From Actinomycetes bacterium (GTDB lineage Bacteria > Actinomycetota > Thermoleophilia > BMS3ABIN01), in contig JAJYIN010000018.1 in assembly GCA_021790075.1 (NCBI GenBank), positions 1 to 16,927 of the forward strand: 16,927 bases of DNA. The letters are read 5' to 3'. Shown in pieces: positions 6,336 to 14,558 of this stretch. A program made the position numbers and the translations under genes. The notes beneath the pieces are model-generated. The model was not told where the DNA came from. It ran no database searches and saw nothing but the letters and a program-made list of their open reading frames with translations. The stretch's first letter is position 1; each line of letters starts with the position of its first letter.

Positions 6336-7524
6336 CCGCCGTTACAGCCCGGGGGGTGGATACGGCAGCACGCCGGGTTACCGGCGCCGGAGACTCCAGC
6401 AGCGGCAGCGGGCCCGGAAGCGGCGCCTGGCCGCCACCATCATGACCGGGGGCATCATCCTTTCAGTGGTGTTATTTTTGGCGGTGTTCTGGGTGGCGCG
6501 GTTCCGCAGTTCGGCGAATTCATCTGATCCCGGCCCGGCCCCTGTCGACACCGGCCAGAACATCATCATGACCGCCAAGGACGAGAGCGGCCGCCTCAGC
6601 CAGATCCTGGTGGTGGTGCCGGGCCAGCAGAGCGGTTACAGCGTCTACACCATCCCGCCGCGGACCTTGGCCGATACGCCCGGTTACGGCTTCCAGCGCC
6701 TTGATGCGGTCCCCGACCTGGGCGGGCAGCAGCTCCTTGACCAGACGCTGGCCAACCTTTTGCAGGTGCCCATCCGCTACCATGTTTCCTTTGACTACGG
6801 AGCGGTGGAGCTCGCCGCCAACGAAGCCGGCACCATCAACTTCAAGGCCGACCAGGCGATGGCGACGGCCGACCAGGCCATCACCCTCAATCAGGGCGAT
6901 AATCCCACCGGCGCCAAGCGCGCCCTGGAATACCTGAAGGCTTCCGTGAACGACGGCCAGGCCGGCCCCCGGATCCAGGCCCTGTTCTACCTGGGCCTGC
7001 ATGACGCCTTTGTTGGCAAACCGGAACTCGACCGGCGCAACTTCGCCCGCCAGCTGTTGCAACACATCGATACGGACATGGGGGACGGGTTCGTGGATCT
7101 GTTCGTCAATATGACGACCGCCGGCCAGCCTTTCGGCGTCTGGCCGCTGCCCGTGAAGATGTCAGGCAGCGGCACGACCTGGTACCTCGAGCCGCAGCCG
7201 GACCAGTTGCAGATGCTGATGACCGGCTCTCCCCAGGATGCCGGCATCAATCTGAAGATTCGCAACGGCACCAGTGCCCAGGGAGTGGTGGAAGCCGCCG
7301 CCGCCAAACTGGCGCTCCTGCGCTACAACATCACGATAAACCCCGAACCCTCAGGTGTTGATTTCGATAACACCCAGATCCGCTGCGGCACCGACGTGCT
7401 CAAACAGGGCAACGCCATCCACGACCTGCTGGGCAAGGGCACGATAATCAAGGACGAAACCATGGAAAAGCAGCAAATCATTGTTATCATTGGAGGAGAC
7501 CTCAGTTTACCTGAGCTCCAGTAG
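6304..7524 (+). CDS. Divergent LCP-like / LytR_C membrane protein
   Basis: A membrane-anchored envelope protein in the slot where Actinobacteria often place an LCP (LytR-CpsA-Psr) protein between nadD and rsfS. I chose TTG 6304, because GGAG at 6293-6296 lies 7 bases before it; a GTG at 6289 has no site. The 406 residues hold an Arg-rich N-terminus (about 1-40), one transmembrane helix (about 44-63), an LCP-like region (about 80-300, with NIIM, TIPPRTLADTPGYGF and GGQQLLDQTLANLLQVPIRYHVSFDY) and a LytR_C domain (about 315-400, LKIRNGTSAQG onward). True LCP enzymes keep an RxD motif and SIPRDT, with Arg and Asp needed to bind the lipid phosphate. Here these read SGRLSQ and TIPPRT, so ligase activity is doubtful. 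The stop is followed in the same frame by rsfS. Confidence 0.8.
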   Translation: MKKRGYTVKRSRRYSPGGGYGSTPGYRRRRLQQRQRARKRRLAATIMTGGIILSVVLFLAVFWVARFRSSANSSDPGPAPVDTGQNIIMTAKDESGRLSQILVVVPGQQSGYSVYTIPPRTLADTPGYGFQRLDAVPDLGGQQLLDQTLANLLQVPIRYHVSFDYGAVELAANEAGTINFKADQAMATADQAITLNQGDNPTGAKRALEYLKASVNDGQAGPRIQALFYLGLHDAFVGKPELDRRNFARQLLQHIDTDMGDGFVDLFVNMTTAGQPFGVWPLPVKMSGSGTTWYLEPQPDQLQMLMTGSPQDAGINLKIRNGTSAQGVVEAAAAKLALLRYNITINPEPSGVDFDNTQIRCGTDVLKQGNAIHDLLGKGTIIKDETMEKQQIIVIIGGDLSLPELQ

Positions 7525-7530
7525 CATTAT

Positions 7531-7556
7531 CTGCGAGAGGTTGATCTGCGAGAGGT
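7531..7556 (+). repeat. Direct repeat at the rsfS start
   Basis: CTGCGAGAGGT occurs at 7531-7541 and again at 7546-7556, a 15-bp period. Each copy carries a CTG and a GAGAGG. The first GAGAGG (7535-7540) stands 5 bases before the second CTG, so the duplication makes the ribosome binding site of the second copy. Confidence 0.7.
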
Positions 7557-7908
7557 AATCACAGAGAGCGAAAGAATCGCCAGGGAAATAGCGAGGGCGG
7601 CCGCCGCCAAGAAGGCGGAAGATATCGTCGTCCTCGACATGCGGGAGATCTGCACTTACACTGACTTCTTTGTCATCTGTTCCGGCGGGAGCGCGCGGCA
7701 GACAAAAGCCGTCGCCGACGAGATCCGTGTCAGGGCAAAGGAGGCAGGCGCGTCATTGCTGCGGGTAGAGGGCGAGCAGCGGGCCGACTGGATTCTGATG
7801 GACTATCTTAACGTGGTGGCACATATCTTCACTCCGGAATCGCGCGATTTCTACCGCCTGGAAGTGTTGTGGAAGGAAGCCCCCCGGATCGGGCTCGCGG
7901 AAGACTGA
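7546..7908 (+). CDS. rsfS: Ribosomal silencing factor RsfS, probable CTG start
   Basis: Binds ribosomal protein uL14 and blocks joining of the two ribosomal subunits when nutrients are short. The 120-residue product fits the family: an Ala-rich first helix (IAREIARAAAAKKAEDIVVLDMR), then TDFFVICSGGSARQTKAVADEI, the WILMDYLNVVAHIFTPESRDFYRLEVLW core and a short tail. The first ATG (7639) would cut off the conserved N-terminal helix and so is not the real start. In this frame from the preceding stop (7522-7524) there is no ATG, GTG or TTG before 7639. CTG at 7546 has GAGAGG 5 bases upstream; CTG at 7531 is a weaker choice. The position after nadD and the LCP gene is classical. Confidence 0.93.
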   Translation: MREVITESERIAREIARAAAAKKAEDIVVLDMREICTYTDFFVICSGGSARQTKAVADEIRVRAKEAGASLLRVEGEQRADWILMDYLNVVAHIFTPESRDFYRLEVLWKEAPRIGLAED

Positions 7909-7913
7909 AAACA

Positions 7914-8945
7914 ATGGATTCGCGCGAGCGTTTTATGGCCGTTCTGGCCGGAGAGACCCCGGACATGGTGCCCATTGTCCCGGTGCTCGATGGCTATTTC
8001 GCCCCCAAGGTACTGGGCCGGGCCAGCGACGAGTGCTGGCTTAACGGCGGTTGCCTGGCGGACTGCCTCGCCGCCGCTCTGGAGCGGTTTGGCTATGACG
8101 GAGCCGTGGCCGAAATGGGACTGGGGCCGCAGCCCAGCGTGCTGGGATGCCCTGTCGAAGTGGAAGGGAACGACGTCCCTCTGGTAGTGGAGAACATCAT
8201 CGGCGGCCGTGAGGATCTCGACCGGCTCGAGCTTCACGACCCCTGGGCGGGCGGCAAGATGGAGCCGGTCAAGCGGCTGATCGGGTCCGTGGGCGCCCGG
8301 GCCGTGGTGCTGGGCACGGTGCGCTCCCCCTTTGAATATGCGGCGACCGTCCGCGGCCTCATCGAGTTCATGACCGATTTTTACCGGGACTCTGAGTTCG
8401 TTCGCGATCTCATCGAGGCCTGCAAGCCGGCCACTCTCGCGGTGGGCCGCGCCCTGGCCCAGGCCGGCGTGGACGCATTGGTCATAAAGGATTCCTTTGC
8501 ATCTTCCAGCATGATCTCTCCGGCTCACTATGAGGAGTTTGCCTATCCCGCCGAGGCGGAAGCGATTGGGGAACTGAAAACAGAAGTTCCAGTTATTTTA
8601 CACATCTGCCGAAACAGTATGCCGATTCTGCCCCGCATGGCCCGCACAGGGGCCGCGGTGCTGGAGATCGACGCGCCGGTAGACCTGGCCGCGGCCATGG
8701 AGGCGGTAGAGGGACGGGTCGTCATCAAGGGCAACATCGACGCAGTCGCCGTCATCGAAAAAGGAAGCCGTGAGAGCGTCGAGCAGGCGGTGCTATCGGC
8801 AATCGCGGCTGCCCGGGGCAGGGGGCCGTTCATTCTGAGCACGGGGGACTCGATCCCTATCAGCGCTCCGGAAGATAACGTGGCGGCGCTGGTGGAGTTC
8901 GGCCGCCGGCATGGAAAATATCAAGGGGCGGAGCCATGGAGCTGA
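7914..8945 (+). CDS. Uroporphyrinogen decarboxylase-family (MtaA-like) methyltransferase
   Basis: A 343-residue TIM-barrel protein of the URO-D superfamily, on the branch with methylcobamide-dependent methyltransferases (MtaA, MtbA, CmuA) rather than true heme-pathway HemE. I chose ATG 7914, 5 bp after the rsfS stop. In MtaA/MtbA, zinc is held by His-X-Cys and a later Cys. His230 and Cys232 are present in HICRN. The later site, usually STGC(D)IP, reads STGDSIP with Asp312, so the last Cys ligand is missing or replaced. Its end overlaps the corrinoid gene by 10 bp, a sign of translational coupling and a shared reaction. The likely role is methyl transfer to or from the next protein's cobamide; the substrate is unknown. 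No substrate-specific MtaB/MttB partner is seen in the window. Confidence 0.82.
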   Translation: MDSRERFMAVLAGETPDMVPIVPVLDGYFAPKVLGRASDECWLNGGCLADCLAAALERFGYDGAVAEMGLGPQPSVLGCPVEVEGNDVPLVVENIIGGREDLDRLELHDPWAGGKMEPVKRLIGSVGARAVVLGTVRSPFEYAATVRGLIEFMTDFYRDSEFVRDLIEACKPATLAVGRALAQAGVDALVIKDSFASSSMISPAHYEEFAYPAEAEAIGELKTEVPVILHICRNSMPILPRMARTGAAVLEIDAPVDLAAAMEAVEGRVVIKGNIDAVAVIEKGSRESVEQAVLSAIAAARGRGPFILSTGDSIPISAPEDNVAALVEFGRRHGKYQGAEPWS

Positions 8946-9580
8946 TAGAGCAATTCCAGCAGGCGATTGTCAACGGGGACGCCGACCGCGGCGCGGATCT
9001 GGCCGAGGCCATGGTGACCGAGGCCGAGGTGACCCCCGATGAGATCATGGACAGCCTGGCGCGCGCCATGGAAGTTGTGGGCGGCCGTTACGAGACCGGC
9101 GAGTATTTCATTCCCGAGATGCTGCGCTCCGCGGACGCGGTGGAACGGTCCCTGGCGATCCTGGAGCCTTACCTGTTTAAGCGCCGTCATGACCAGGCCG
9201 GCGTCGTGGTCATGGGCACGGTGAAGGGCGACATCCACAACATCGGCAAGAACATCATCATCTCGGCGCTCAGGGCCTCGGGTTACGAAGTGCACGACCT
9301 GGGTGTTAACGTTTCTACCAGCAAATTCATCAACAAGGTCAAGGAGGTGGACGCCGACCTCCTGCTCCTCTCCGCTTTTACCACCTCCACCAAGCCCGCA
9401 TTGGTCGATGTGATCAAGGCGCTGGAAGCCGAAGGTTTGCGGGAGAAGGTCAAGGTGGTCTCCGGAGGGGCTTCCCACTCGGCGGAACTGGCCGGGGAAG
9501 TCGGCGTCGATGGGTTTGCCAGCGACGTCAAGAGCACCCTGGCGGTTTGCCGGCGGCTGATGGACCAGCGCCGGGAATAG
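8936..9580 (+). CDS. Methyltransferase corrinoid protein (MtaC/MtbC type)
   Basis: A 214-residue cobamide carrier that shuttles a methyl group between two methyltransferases. The N-terminal helical cap (B12-binding 2, about residues 1-85) is followed by a Rossmann-like cobalamin domain. The lower-ligand motif DIHNIGKNI is intact, with Asp99, His101 and Gly104; His101 is expected to bind cobalt. VSGGASHS and GVDGFASD near the end match the later cobalamin-contact loops. The start ATG overlaps the previous gene's stop (ATGGAGCTGA), and GGAG precedes it. The best reading is a two-gene unit with the URO-D-like protein. Confidence 0.93.
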   Translation: MELIEQFQQAIVNGDADRGADLAEAMVTEAEVTPDEIMDSLARAMEVVGGRYETGEYFIPEMLRSADAVERSLAILEPYLFKRRHDQAGVVVMGTVKGDIHNIGKNIIISALRASGYEVHDLGVNVSTSKFINKVKEVDADLLLLSAFTTSTKPALVDVIKALEAEGLREKVKVVSGGASHSAELAGEVGVDGFASDVKSTLAVCRRLMDQRRE

Positions 9581-9611
9581 GCACAGCGGCGCGCCCGGGT
9601 TGACACGAACA

Positions 9612-11030
9612 ATGATGACGGACAGGAAGTCGGACACCAATGTTCTGCTGATCACGCCACCCCAGGGTCTCTGGAAGGGCCGGGCGGAAAAACCCTGGAA
9701 TTCCACGCAGCCCCTGGGCCTTGCTTATGTGGCGGCCTCGGTGCGCGCCGCCGGCCATCCGGTGCGGGTGATCGACGCGTACTCCCAGGGCACCCCCGGT
9801 GACGAGCTTCATAAGCAGATCAGGAACTTTGCCCCGCGCATCGTCGGCATTTCCGCCCTGACCCCGCAATGGCCGGATGCGCAGCAGGCGGCCGGCATCG
9901 TCAAGGGCATCAACCGGGATATCCTCACCGTGGTGGGAGGTCCACACGTGACTGCCCTGCCGGAAGAAGCCGCCGGGGATCCAAACGTGGACGTGGCCGT
10001 CATTGGCGAAGGGGAACGGGCCATGCGGGACATCTGCGACGCGGTCGCTGCGGACACGGATCTGGCACAGGTGGCCGGCATCGTCCTGGGCCGCGGCGGC
10101 CAGCCGGAGTTTACGGCCCCCCGGCCGCGGAACACCGAGCTGGACAACCTGGTCTTTCCCGCCCACGACCTGCTGCCCGAGCCGTCTTTTTACAACCCTT
10201 TCCCCAGCTGGGGCAGGAAGGGGCAGTTTTCCTCCATCATCAGCGGCCGTGGCTGTCCCTACAACTGCTCGTTTTGTGATGTCACAACCCAGCAGGGACG
10301 CAAGTACCGCCTCCGGAGCGCAGAGAACGTCGTCGACGAGCTCGTCTGGCTCAACCAGACGTTTGGCGTCACCATGTTCTCCTTCCGGGATGCCTCCATG
10401 ATCTGCGACCGCGACCGCCTGATGCGGATGCTGGCGCTGATCAGGGAGCGCCGGCTGGACATCGTCTGGACCTGCAACGCCCGCGCCAACGAAATCGACC
10501 CGGAGATGCTGGCGGCCATGCGCGAGGCGGGCTGCCGGCGGCTGCAGTACGGCATCGAGGTGGGCAACGCCGAGATGCTCAGGTCGATCAAGAAGATCAC
10601 CAGGGAGAAGGTGGCTGAAGCGGTGCGCCAGACCCGCGCGGCCCGCATTTCCGCCCACGGCTATTTCATCTTTGGTTTCATCGAAGAGACTGCCGCCACC
10701 ATCGAGGAAACGATTGAATTTGCCCGCCGGCTGGAACTGGACAGCGCCAGCTTCGCCGTCATGGTCCCCTATCCGGGCACGCAGGAGTTCGAGCGCTTTC
10801 GCGCCGGGGGGCTGCTGCTCACGGAGGACTGGCGTCAGTACAGCATCATGGGTAGGCCGGTCTACCGCCAGCCGAATGTGACCAGCGAGGAGTTGCTGCG
10901 GGCCACCCACCGTGCCTACCGCCGGTTTTACCTGCGGCCACGCATCATCGGGCGCCACCTGCGGAAAATGTCTTCACCCTGGGCCTTGCGCGAGTATGTG
11001 CGCGCCGCCCGGAAGACTTTCCTGAACTAA
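9612..11030 (+). CDS. B12-binding radical SAM protein (class B type)
   Basis: A 472-residue enzyme with an N-terminal cobalamin-binding domain (about 10-150: NVLLITPPQG, PLGLAYVAASVRAAGHPV, VVGGPHVTALPE, AVIGEGE) and a radical SAM barrel. The FeS cluster cysteines are 215, 219 and 222 in GRGCPYNCSFC. The C-terminal tail has RRFYLRPRIIGRHLRKM, seen in related form in two other proteins of this window. Family members methylate unactivated carbons or remodel lipids and natural products; the substrate here is unknown. The first start is ambiguous: ATG 9612 or 9615, with TTG 9600 further up and no good ribosome binding site. It lies 31 bp after the corrinoid gene, possibly as the last gene of the same transcript. 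Confidence 0.9.
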   Translation: MMTDRKSDTNVLLITPPQGLWKGRAEKPWNSTQPLGLAYVAASVRAAGHPVRVIDAYSQGTPGDELHKQIRNFAPRIVGISALTPQWPDAQQAAGIVKGINRDILTVVGGPHVTALPEEAAGDPNVDVAVIGEGERAMRDICDAVAADTDLAQVAGIVLGRGGQPEFTAPRPRNTELDNLVFPAHDLLPEPSFYNPFPSWGRKGQFSSIISGRGCPYNCSFCDVTTQQGRKYRLRSAENVVDELVWLNQTFGVTMFSFRDASMICDRDRLMRMLALIRERRLDIVWTCNARANEIDPEMLAAMREAGCRRLQYGIEVGNAEMLRSIKKITREKVAEAVRQTRAARISAHGYFIFGFIEETAATIEETIEFARRLELDSASFAVMVPYPGTQEFERFRAGGLLLTEDWRQYSIMGRPVYRQPNVTSEELLRATHRAYRRFYLRPRIIGRHLRKMSSPWALREYVRAARKTFLN

Positions 11031-11134
11031 CCAGGCCGTGGCTGCCGGATTGGCTAAAATGGAAAGACATCGCGGAACGGGTCCGGCGACGGCGGACGGC
11101 CGGGGAAAGATGGAATAGGTCCTGGGCGGTCAGA

Positions 11135-11164
11135 TTGACTCAATGGCAGCCATTAACGTAATAT
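11135..11164 (+). promoter_or_regulatory. Candidate promoter for the second radical SAM gene
   Basis: A TTGACT at 11135-11140 (-35, 5 of 6) is followed after 18 bases by TAATAT at 11159-11164 (-10, 4 of 6), inside an AT-rich run. It would start RNA near 11171, giving a leader of about 220 bases. Confidence 0.5.
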
Positions 11165-11171
11165 ATATAAT

Positions 11172-11186
11172 CTAAGATGGGCTTAG
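11172..11186 (+). repeat. Small inverted repeat at the predicted RNA start
   Basis: CTAAG and CTTAG pair around ATGGG, placed just where transcription from the candidate promoter would begin. It could be an operator half-site pair or a 5' stem protecting the RNA. The 5-bp arms alone are weak evidence. Confidence 0.3.
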
Positions 11187-11240
11187 TCCAACGATTCAGA
11201 CAAGACTTGCATAGCGGGGTGGGATGCTTCGGAACTTTGG

Positions 11241-11271
11241 CGAGAACTCAAGCGGGGGTTTGGGTTTCTCG
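11241..11271 (+). repeat. Leader hairpin
   Basis: CGAGAA (11241-11246) pairs with TTCTCG (11266-11271) around a 19-base loop. Outside it GATG (11223-11226) can pair with CATC (11272-11275). It suggests a folded leader, but no known riboswitch class is recognised. Confidence 0.3.
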
Positions 11272-11390
11272 CATCAAGTTCATAATTGAAGCGAATATTC
11301 TTCCGGGTCAAAAATTCCCTTTTGGATAAGCAGTTACCCGATTCTTGAATTGATAAATGACAAGGCGTTTGTTTTTCCCAATAACGATTT

Positions 11391-12836
11391 ATGAGAATTT
11401 TCTTAATAAGTGGCGCAATCAGCGGGGAAGACAGATACGGAAATCTGGATGATATCGGTGCTTATCTGCCGCCTTACGGTCTGATGTCGCTGGCCAGTGT
11501 GCTGGAGCAAGCTGGCCATGCAGTAAAAATTCTGGATTCTGTCAGACATCCCTTGAGTCCTTCCCAATTGAGCGAAAGGGTGAAGGAATTTGCCCCCGAC
11601 CTCATTGGATTGTCTGTCTACTCCATTGGCGCGGACAAAGCCATCGAAAATGCCAGCTACCTCAAGAATGAGCTCGGGATCCCCATCGTTGTGGGCGGCC
11701 CTCATGTGATTGTCTATCCGGACGACCTCGCCCAGTACGACTTCATTGACTACCTTGTCGAAGGCGAAGGAGAGATCACGCTGCTGGAGCTGGTGGAAAC
11801 TCTGGAAAGCGGCGGCGACCTGTCACGGGTGAAAGGACTTTATTACCAGCAAGACGGGCGCGTGCAAAAAAATGAGCCCAGGCCATACATTGAAAATCTG
11901 GATGAACTGCCGTTTCCAGCCTTTCACCTGATTGACGACCTCAAAGGTTATAATCCCCAACTTTTAGTTTACCGCCGCCTGCCGGTGATCACGTTGATTA
12001 CCAGCCGGGGCTGTCCCTTTTCATGCATCTTCTGCAATTCTGTCTGGACCACGAGATGGCGGGCCAACTCTGCAAGATACGTTATTGATATGATGGAATA
12101 TGTCATTAAGGAATTCGGCGCCAGGGAAATCAGTTTTCATGAAGACACCTTTGCGCTCAATAAGAAGCGTGTGCTGGAGATTTGCTCATTGATCAAGGAA
12201 AGGAACCTGGACATCATCTGGACCGCTACCGTCAATTTAAAGACGCTTGATCAAGAGGTCATCCGCGCTATGAAAGATGCCGGGTGCTGGCTGGTGTCGG
12301 TAGGTATCGAGAGCGGCAACGACGAGGTGCTGAAATTCATCAGGAAGCCGGTTGACAAGGAGACTGTCGTGCGTGTCACAGGCTGGCTGCACGACGCGGG
12401 CATCAGGATCCGCGGTTACTTCATGATGGGTCATCTGATCGATACTCCGGAGACGATCAGGGAGACGGTCGACTTCGCCAAGTCCCTGCCGCTGCATTCG
12501 ATGAACCTGACCGTCATGTACCTGTCGCCGGGGTCAGAGGCGCGCGAGATAGCAGAGGAATACGGGACGGTCAACAAGGGGCTCGACCTGGGCACCGGCT
12601 ACCCGCGCGGCGATCTCAGTTTCGTGCCGTTCGGCATGACTGAAGAATACGTACAGCGAATGCAGAAGAAGGCCATCAGCAATTTCTTCTTCCGTCCCAG
12701 GTATCTGGCGCACCTGGTGAGCTCGATCGAGACCCCGGAGGACGCCCGCCGCTACGCGCGCATGGCGCGCGCTTTCGTGAAGCTCACCGCGTACCGCGTC
12801 AAGAAGCGCGCCAGCCGCAGCCTGGCCGCCCACTGA
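11391..12836 (+). CDS. B12-binding radical SAM protein
   Basis: A 481-residue enzyme of the same general family as the gene upstream. The cobalamin-binding domain is about residues 1-150 (MRIFLISGAISGEDRYGN, PPYGLMSLASVLEQAGH, VVGGPHVIVYPDD, LVEGEGE), and the radical SAM cysteines are 208, 212 and 215 in SRGCPFSCIFC. GIESGN and GYFMMGH are typical barrel motifs. The C-terminus carries NFFFRPRYLAHLV, matching the tail motif of the other two. The ATG has no clear ribosome binding site. The first two-thirds are less GC-rich than the neighbouring genes, which may mean a separate origin. It converges with the minus-strand glycosyltransferase operon. The substrate is unknown. Confidence 0.9.
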   Translation: MRIFLISGAISGEDRYGNLDDIGAYLPPYGLMSLASVLEQAGHAVKILDSVRHPLSPSQLSERVKEFAPDLIGLSVYSIGADKAIENASYLKNELGIPIVVGGPHVIVYPDDLAQYDFIDYLVEGEGEITLLELVETLESGGDLSRVKGLYYQQDGRVQKNEPRPYIENLDELPFPAFHLIDDLKGYNPQLLVYRRLPVITLITSRGCPFSCIFCNSVWTTRWRANSARYVIDMMEYVIKEFGAREISFHEDTFALNKKRVLEICSLIKERNLDIIWTATVNLKTLDQEVIRAMKDAGCWLVSVGIESGNDEVLKFIRKPVDKETVVRVTGWLHDAGIRIRGYFMMGHLIDTPETIRETVDFAKSLPLHSMNLTVMYLSPGSEAREIAEEYGTVNKGLDLGTGYPRGDLSFVPFGMTEEYVQRMQKKAISNFFFRPRYLAHLVSSIETPEDARRYARMARAFVKLTAYRVKKRASRSLAAH

Positions 12837-12879
12837 CGCAGCCGCGGCGCCGCCGGCCGCCCGGTGGTCGTTTCAGGCT

Positions 12880-14547
12880 TTACCGGGTGACGCGGTAGAC
12901 TTCGAACTGCTCCACCGGCGAGCTGGTGATGGTGTACGGCAACCGCCCCCAGTAAGTGCCGTAAAAACCGGCATCGGCGTCCATGCTCATCACCCGCAGG
13001 GGAACGCTCCAGGTGACCGCCGGCACCTCGATCCGCTGGATGCGGCCCAGGAGCGAACCCTCCAGCGGCCAGTTCATGAAGCTGGGCCTGATGATCAGAT
13101 CGCCCGGTCGAGGCGCGGTGCTGGTGGAGGTGAGGTACTTGTAACCTTCTGACTCCATGTAGTGCCGGAACCCCCACTCGCCCACGAACCAGACGGTCCC
13201 GGTGGGGTGGTAGCGGGCTTCGACCGACAGCGCGAAATCCTTGTAAGCCTGCGCCAGCTGGTAATCCGCCGCCGACAGCCACAGGCCCGTGAAGAATGAC
13301 AGGCCGATCGCCGCCACCGCCAGCCCCTTGAGCAGCCGCCCTGGCTTCAGGGCCGCCTCCGCCTCCCGGAACAGGAGCAGGATCAGCGGCGCGAAGACAG
13401 GCAGGTAATACTTGGCGGTGGCGTGTGGCAGCAGGATGACCACCGCCCCCAGAATCGACACCAGCCAGAACCCCAGGAAGAGGAAATCCCGGTCCAGCGG
13501 CAGCCGCCGGGCCCGGTTGGCGAGCTGGACGGCCCCTTCCCACACGACCGCCGTCAGCATGCAGCTGCCGGCAAACATGAATACCACAAACAGGACGGCG
13601 CTGGCAGCGGGATAGCCCGGCGCCAGTTGCCGCCATCCCAGCACTGCCGCGATGCCGGCCAGCAACGGCAGGGCCAGGTAGCGACGGCGGCGCAGCATGA
13701 AGCCCACCGCCAGGAACAGGGGGAAGACGGAGATGCCTCCCATCTGCAGGAGCATCCCCTGGAAACGCGTGATCACGTCACCTTCCTTCATGCTCAGCCC
13801 CGCCGCATGTGAAAAGCGGGGCGGCGCCCCATAATAGGCGAAGTTGAGCCAGGTGAAGGCGGCGAACGCCAGCAGCGGCAGCAGCAGGGGCAGGGCCGTC
13901 TTCCATCGCAGGCGGCCGCTGAGCCAGGCATATGCCGGCAGCAGCACAATCAGCGCCAGGGCCTGGTAGCCGGTGAACACCGCCAGCGTTATCAGCAGGC
14001 TGGCGGCGGCCAGCAGCCGCGTGTCGTCGCGGTCGACGCCGTAAATGTACGCTGCCGTCGCCGCCAGCCAGAAAGCAGTCATCGGCAGGTCGGCCATCAG
14101 CGTGTGCGACAGCAGCATCACCCCGGGTGTGGCCAGCAGCAGGAAGGTTGCCAGGAGTGCGTTTCTGGTAAAACGCCGCGCCAGGAAGAACATGGAGGCG
14201 CCGGCGATGAGGGGGAAGATGATGAAGCCCAGGTGCAGCACCGCTTCCGAAGAGGTCGTGCCGCTCACCAGCATCAGCAACGACATGTAAAGCTCGTCGA
14301 CCGGTGGATGGGTGTCGCGAAAAGCGGCCACGTCCTCACCCATGAGATGATAGCCGGCAAGGTGCTGCTGCAGGGGGTGAACCAGGTTGTTGCGCGCGAA
14401 ATCCCAGAAGAGGGCGTCGTCGACGTGCAGCGCCTGGCCCAGGAACGGGACCGTTATCACCAGTACGAACAGGAAGACGGCGCTCAGGCTGAGCACGGCC
14501 GCCATCCGCCTGGAAAGGAAGCCTGCCTGAGGAAAGAAGCGCAGCAT
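12880..14547 (-). CDS. GT-C membrane glycosyltransferase (family 39 / ArnT-like)
   Basis: A 555-residue integral membrane protein that probably moves a sugar from a polyprenyl-phosphate donor to an acceptor outside the membrane. After helix 1 (about residues 15-38) comes HVDDALFWDFARN, with the Asp43-Asp44 pair in the first outer loop expected to be catalytic in this fold. RDTHPPVDELY (78-87) matches the family's HPP motif. About ten more helices and a C-terminal soluble domain follow. I chose the ATG at 14547, because an upstream ATG (14667) would overlap the previous gene by 109 bp and add residues that look like frame shadow. It starts 11 bp after the radical SAM/SPASM gene. Sugar and acceptor are unknown. 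Confidence 0.85.
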   Translation of the reverse strand: MLRFFPQAGFLSRRMAAVLSLSAVFLFVLVITVPFLGQALHVDDALFWDFARNNLVHPLQQHLAGYHLMGEDVAAFRDTHPPVDELYMSLLMLVSGTTSSEAVLHLGFIIFPLIAGASMFFLARRFTRNALLATFLLLATPGVMLLSHTLMADLPMTAFWLAATAAYIYGVDRDDTRLLAAASLLITLAVFTGYQALALIVLLPAYAWLSGRLRWKTALPLLLPLLAFAAFTWLNFAYYGAPPRFSHAAGLSMKEGDVITRFQGMLLQMGGISVFPLFLAVGFMLRRRRYLALPLLAGIAAVLGWRQLAPGYPAASAVLFVVFMFAGSCMLTAVVWEGAVQLANRARRLPLDRDFLFLGFWLVSILGAVVILLPHATAKYYLPVFAPLILLLFREAEAALKPGRLLKGLAVAAIGLSFFTGLWLSAADYQLAQAYKDFALSVEARYHPTGTVWFVGEWGFRHYMESEGYKYLTSTSTAPRPGDLIIRPSFMNWPLEGSLLGRIQRIEVPAVTWSVPLRVMSMDADAGFYGTYWGRLPYTITSSPVEQFEVYRVTR

Positions 14548-14558
14548 TCCCGGCGCCG

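Larger units (their letters stand above)
11031..11390. other. 360-bp AT-rich leader region
   Basis: No gene is supported on either strand. The first 100 bp are GC-rich, with a GTCCG/CGGAC hairpin at 11081-11097 that lacks a T tract. From about 11130 the base composition turns AT-rich, with a promoter-like site, two inverted repeats and over 200 bp of untranslated leader before the next gene. I looked for a cobalamin riboswitch, given the B12 theme, and saw no clear B12 box. Confidence 0.6.

Noticed and set aside
7869..7913. A GTG start at 7869 for the URO-D-like gene
   Set aside because: It would overlap rsfS by 40 bp and add 15 residues with no family character. ATG 7914 directly after rsfS fits better.
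9528..10958. A 476-codon minus-strand frame opposite the first B12 radical SAM gene
   Set aside because: It is a shadow of codon bias; the plus strand carries all conserved motifs in order.
11031..11390. Cobalamin riboswitch before the B12-type radical SAM gene
   Set aside because: No recognisable B12 box or the usual multi-stem core is visible by eye; a covariance search would decide.
12752..13636. A 294-codon minus-strand frame inside the GT-C glycosyltransferase gene
   Set aside because: It is in another frame of the same strand, Gly/Ala/Pro-rich, and conflicts with the clear membrane-protein frame.
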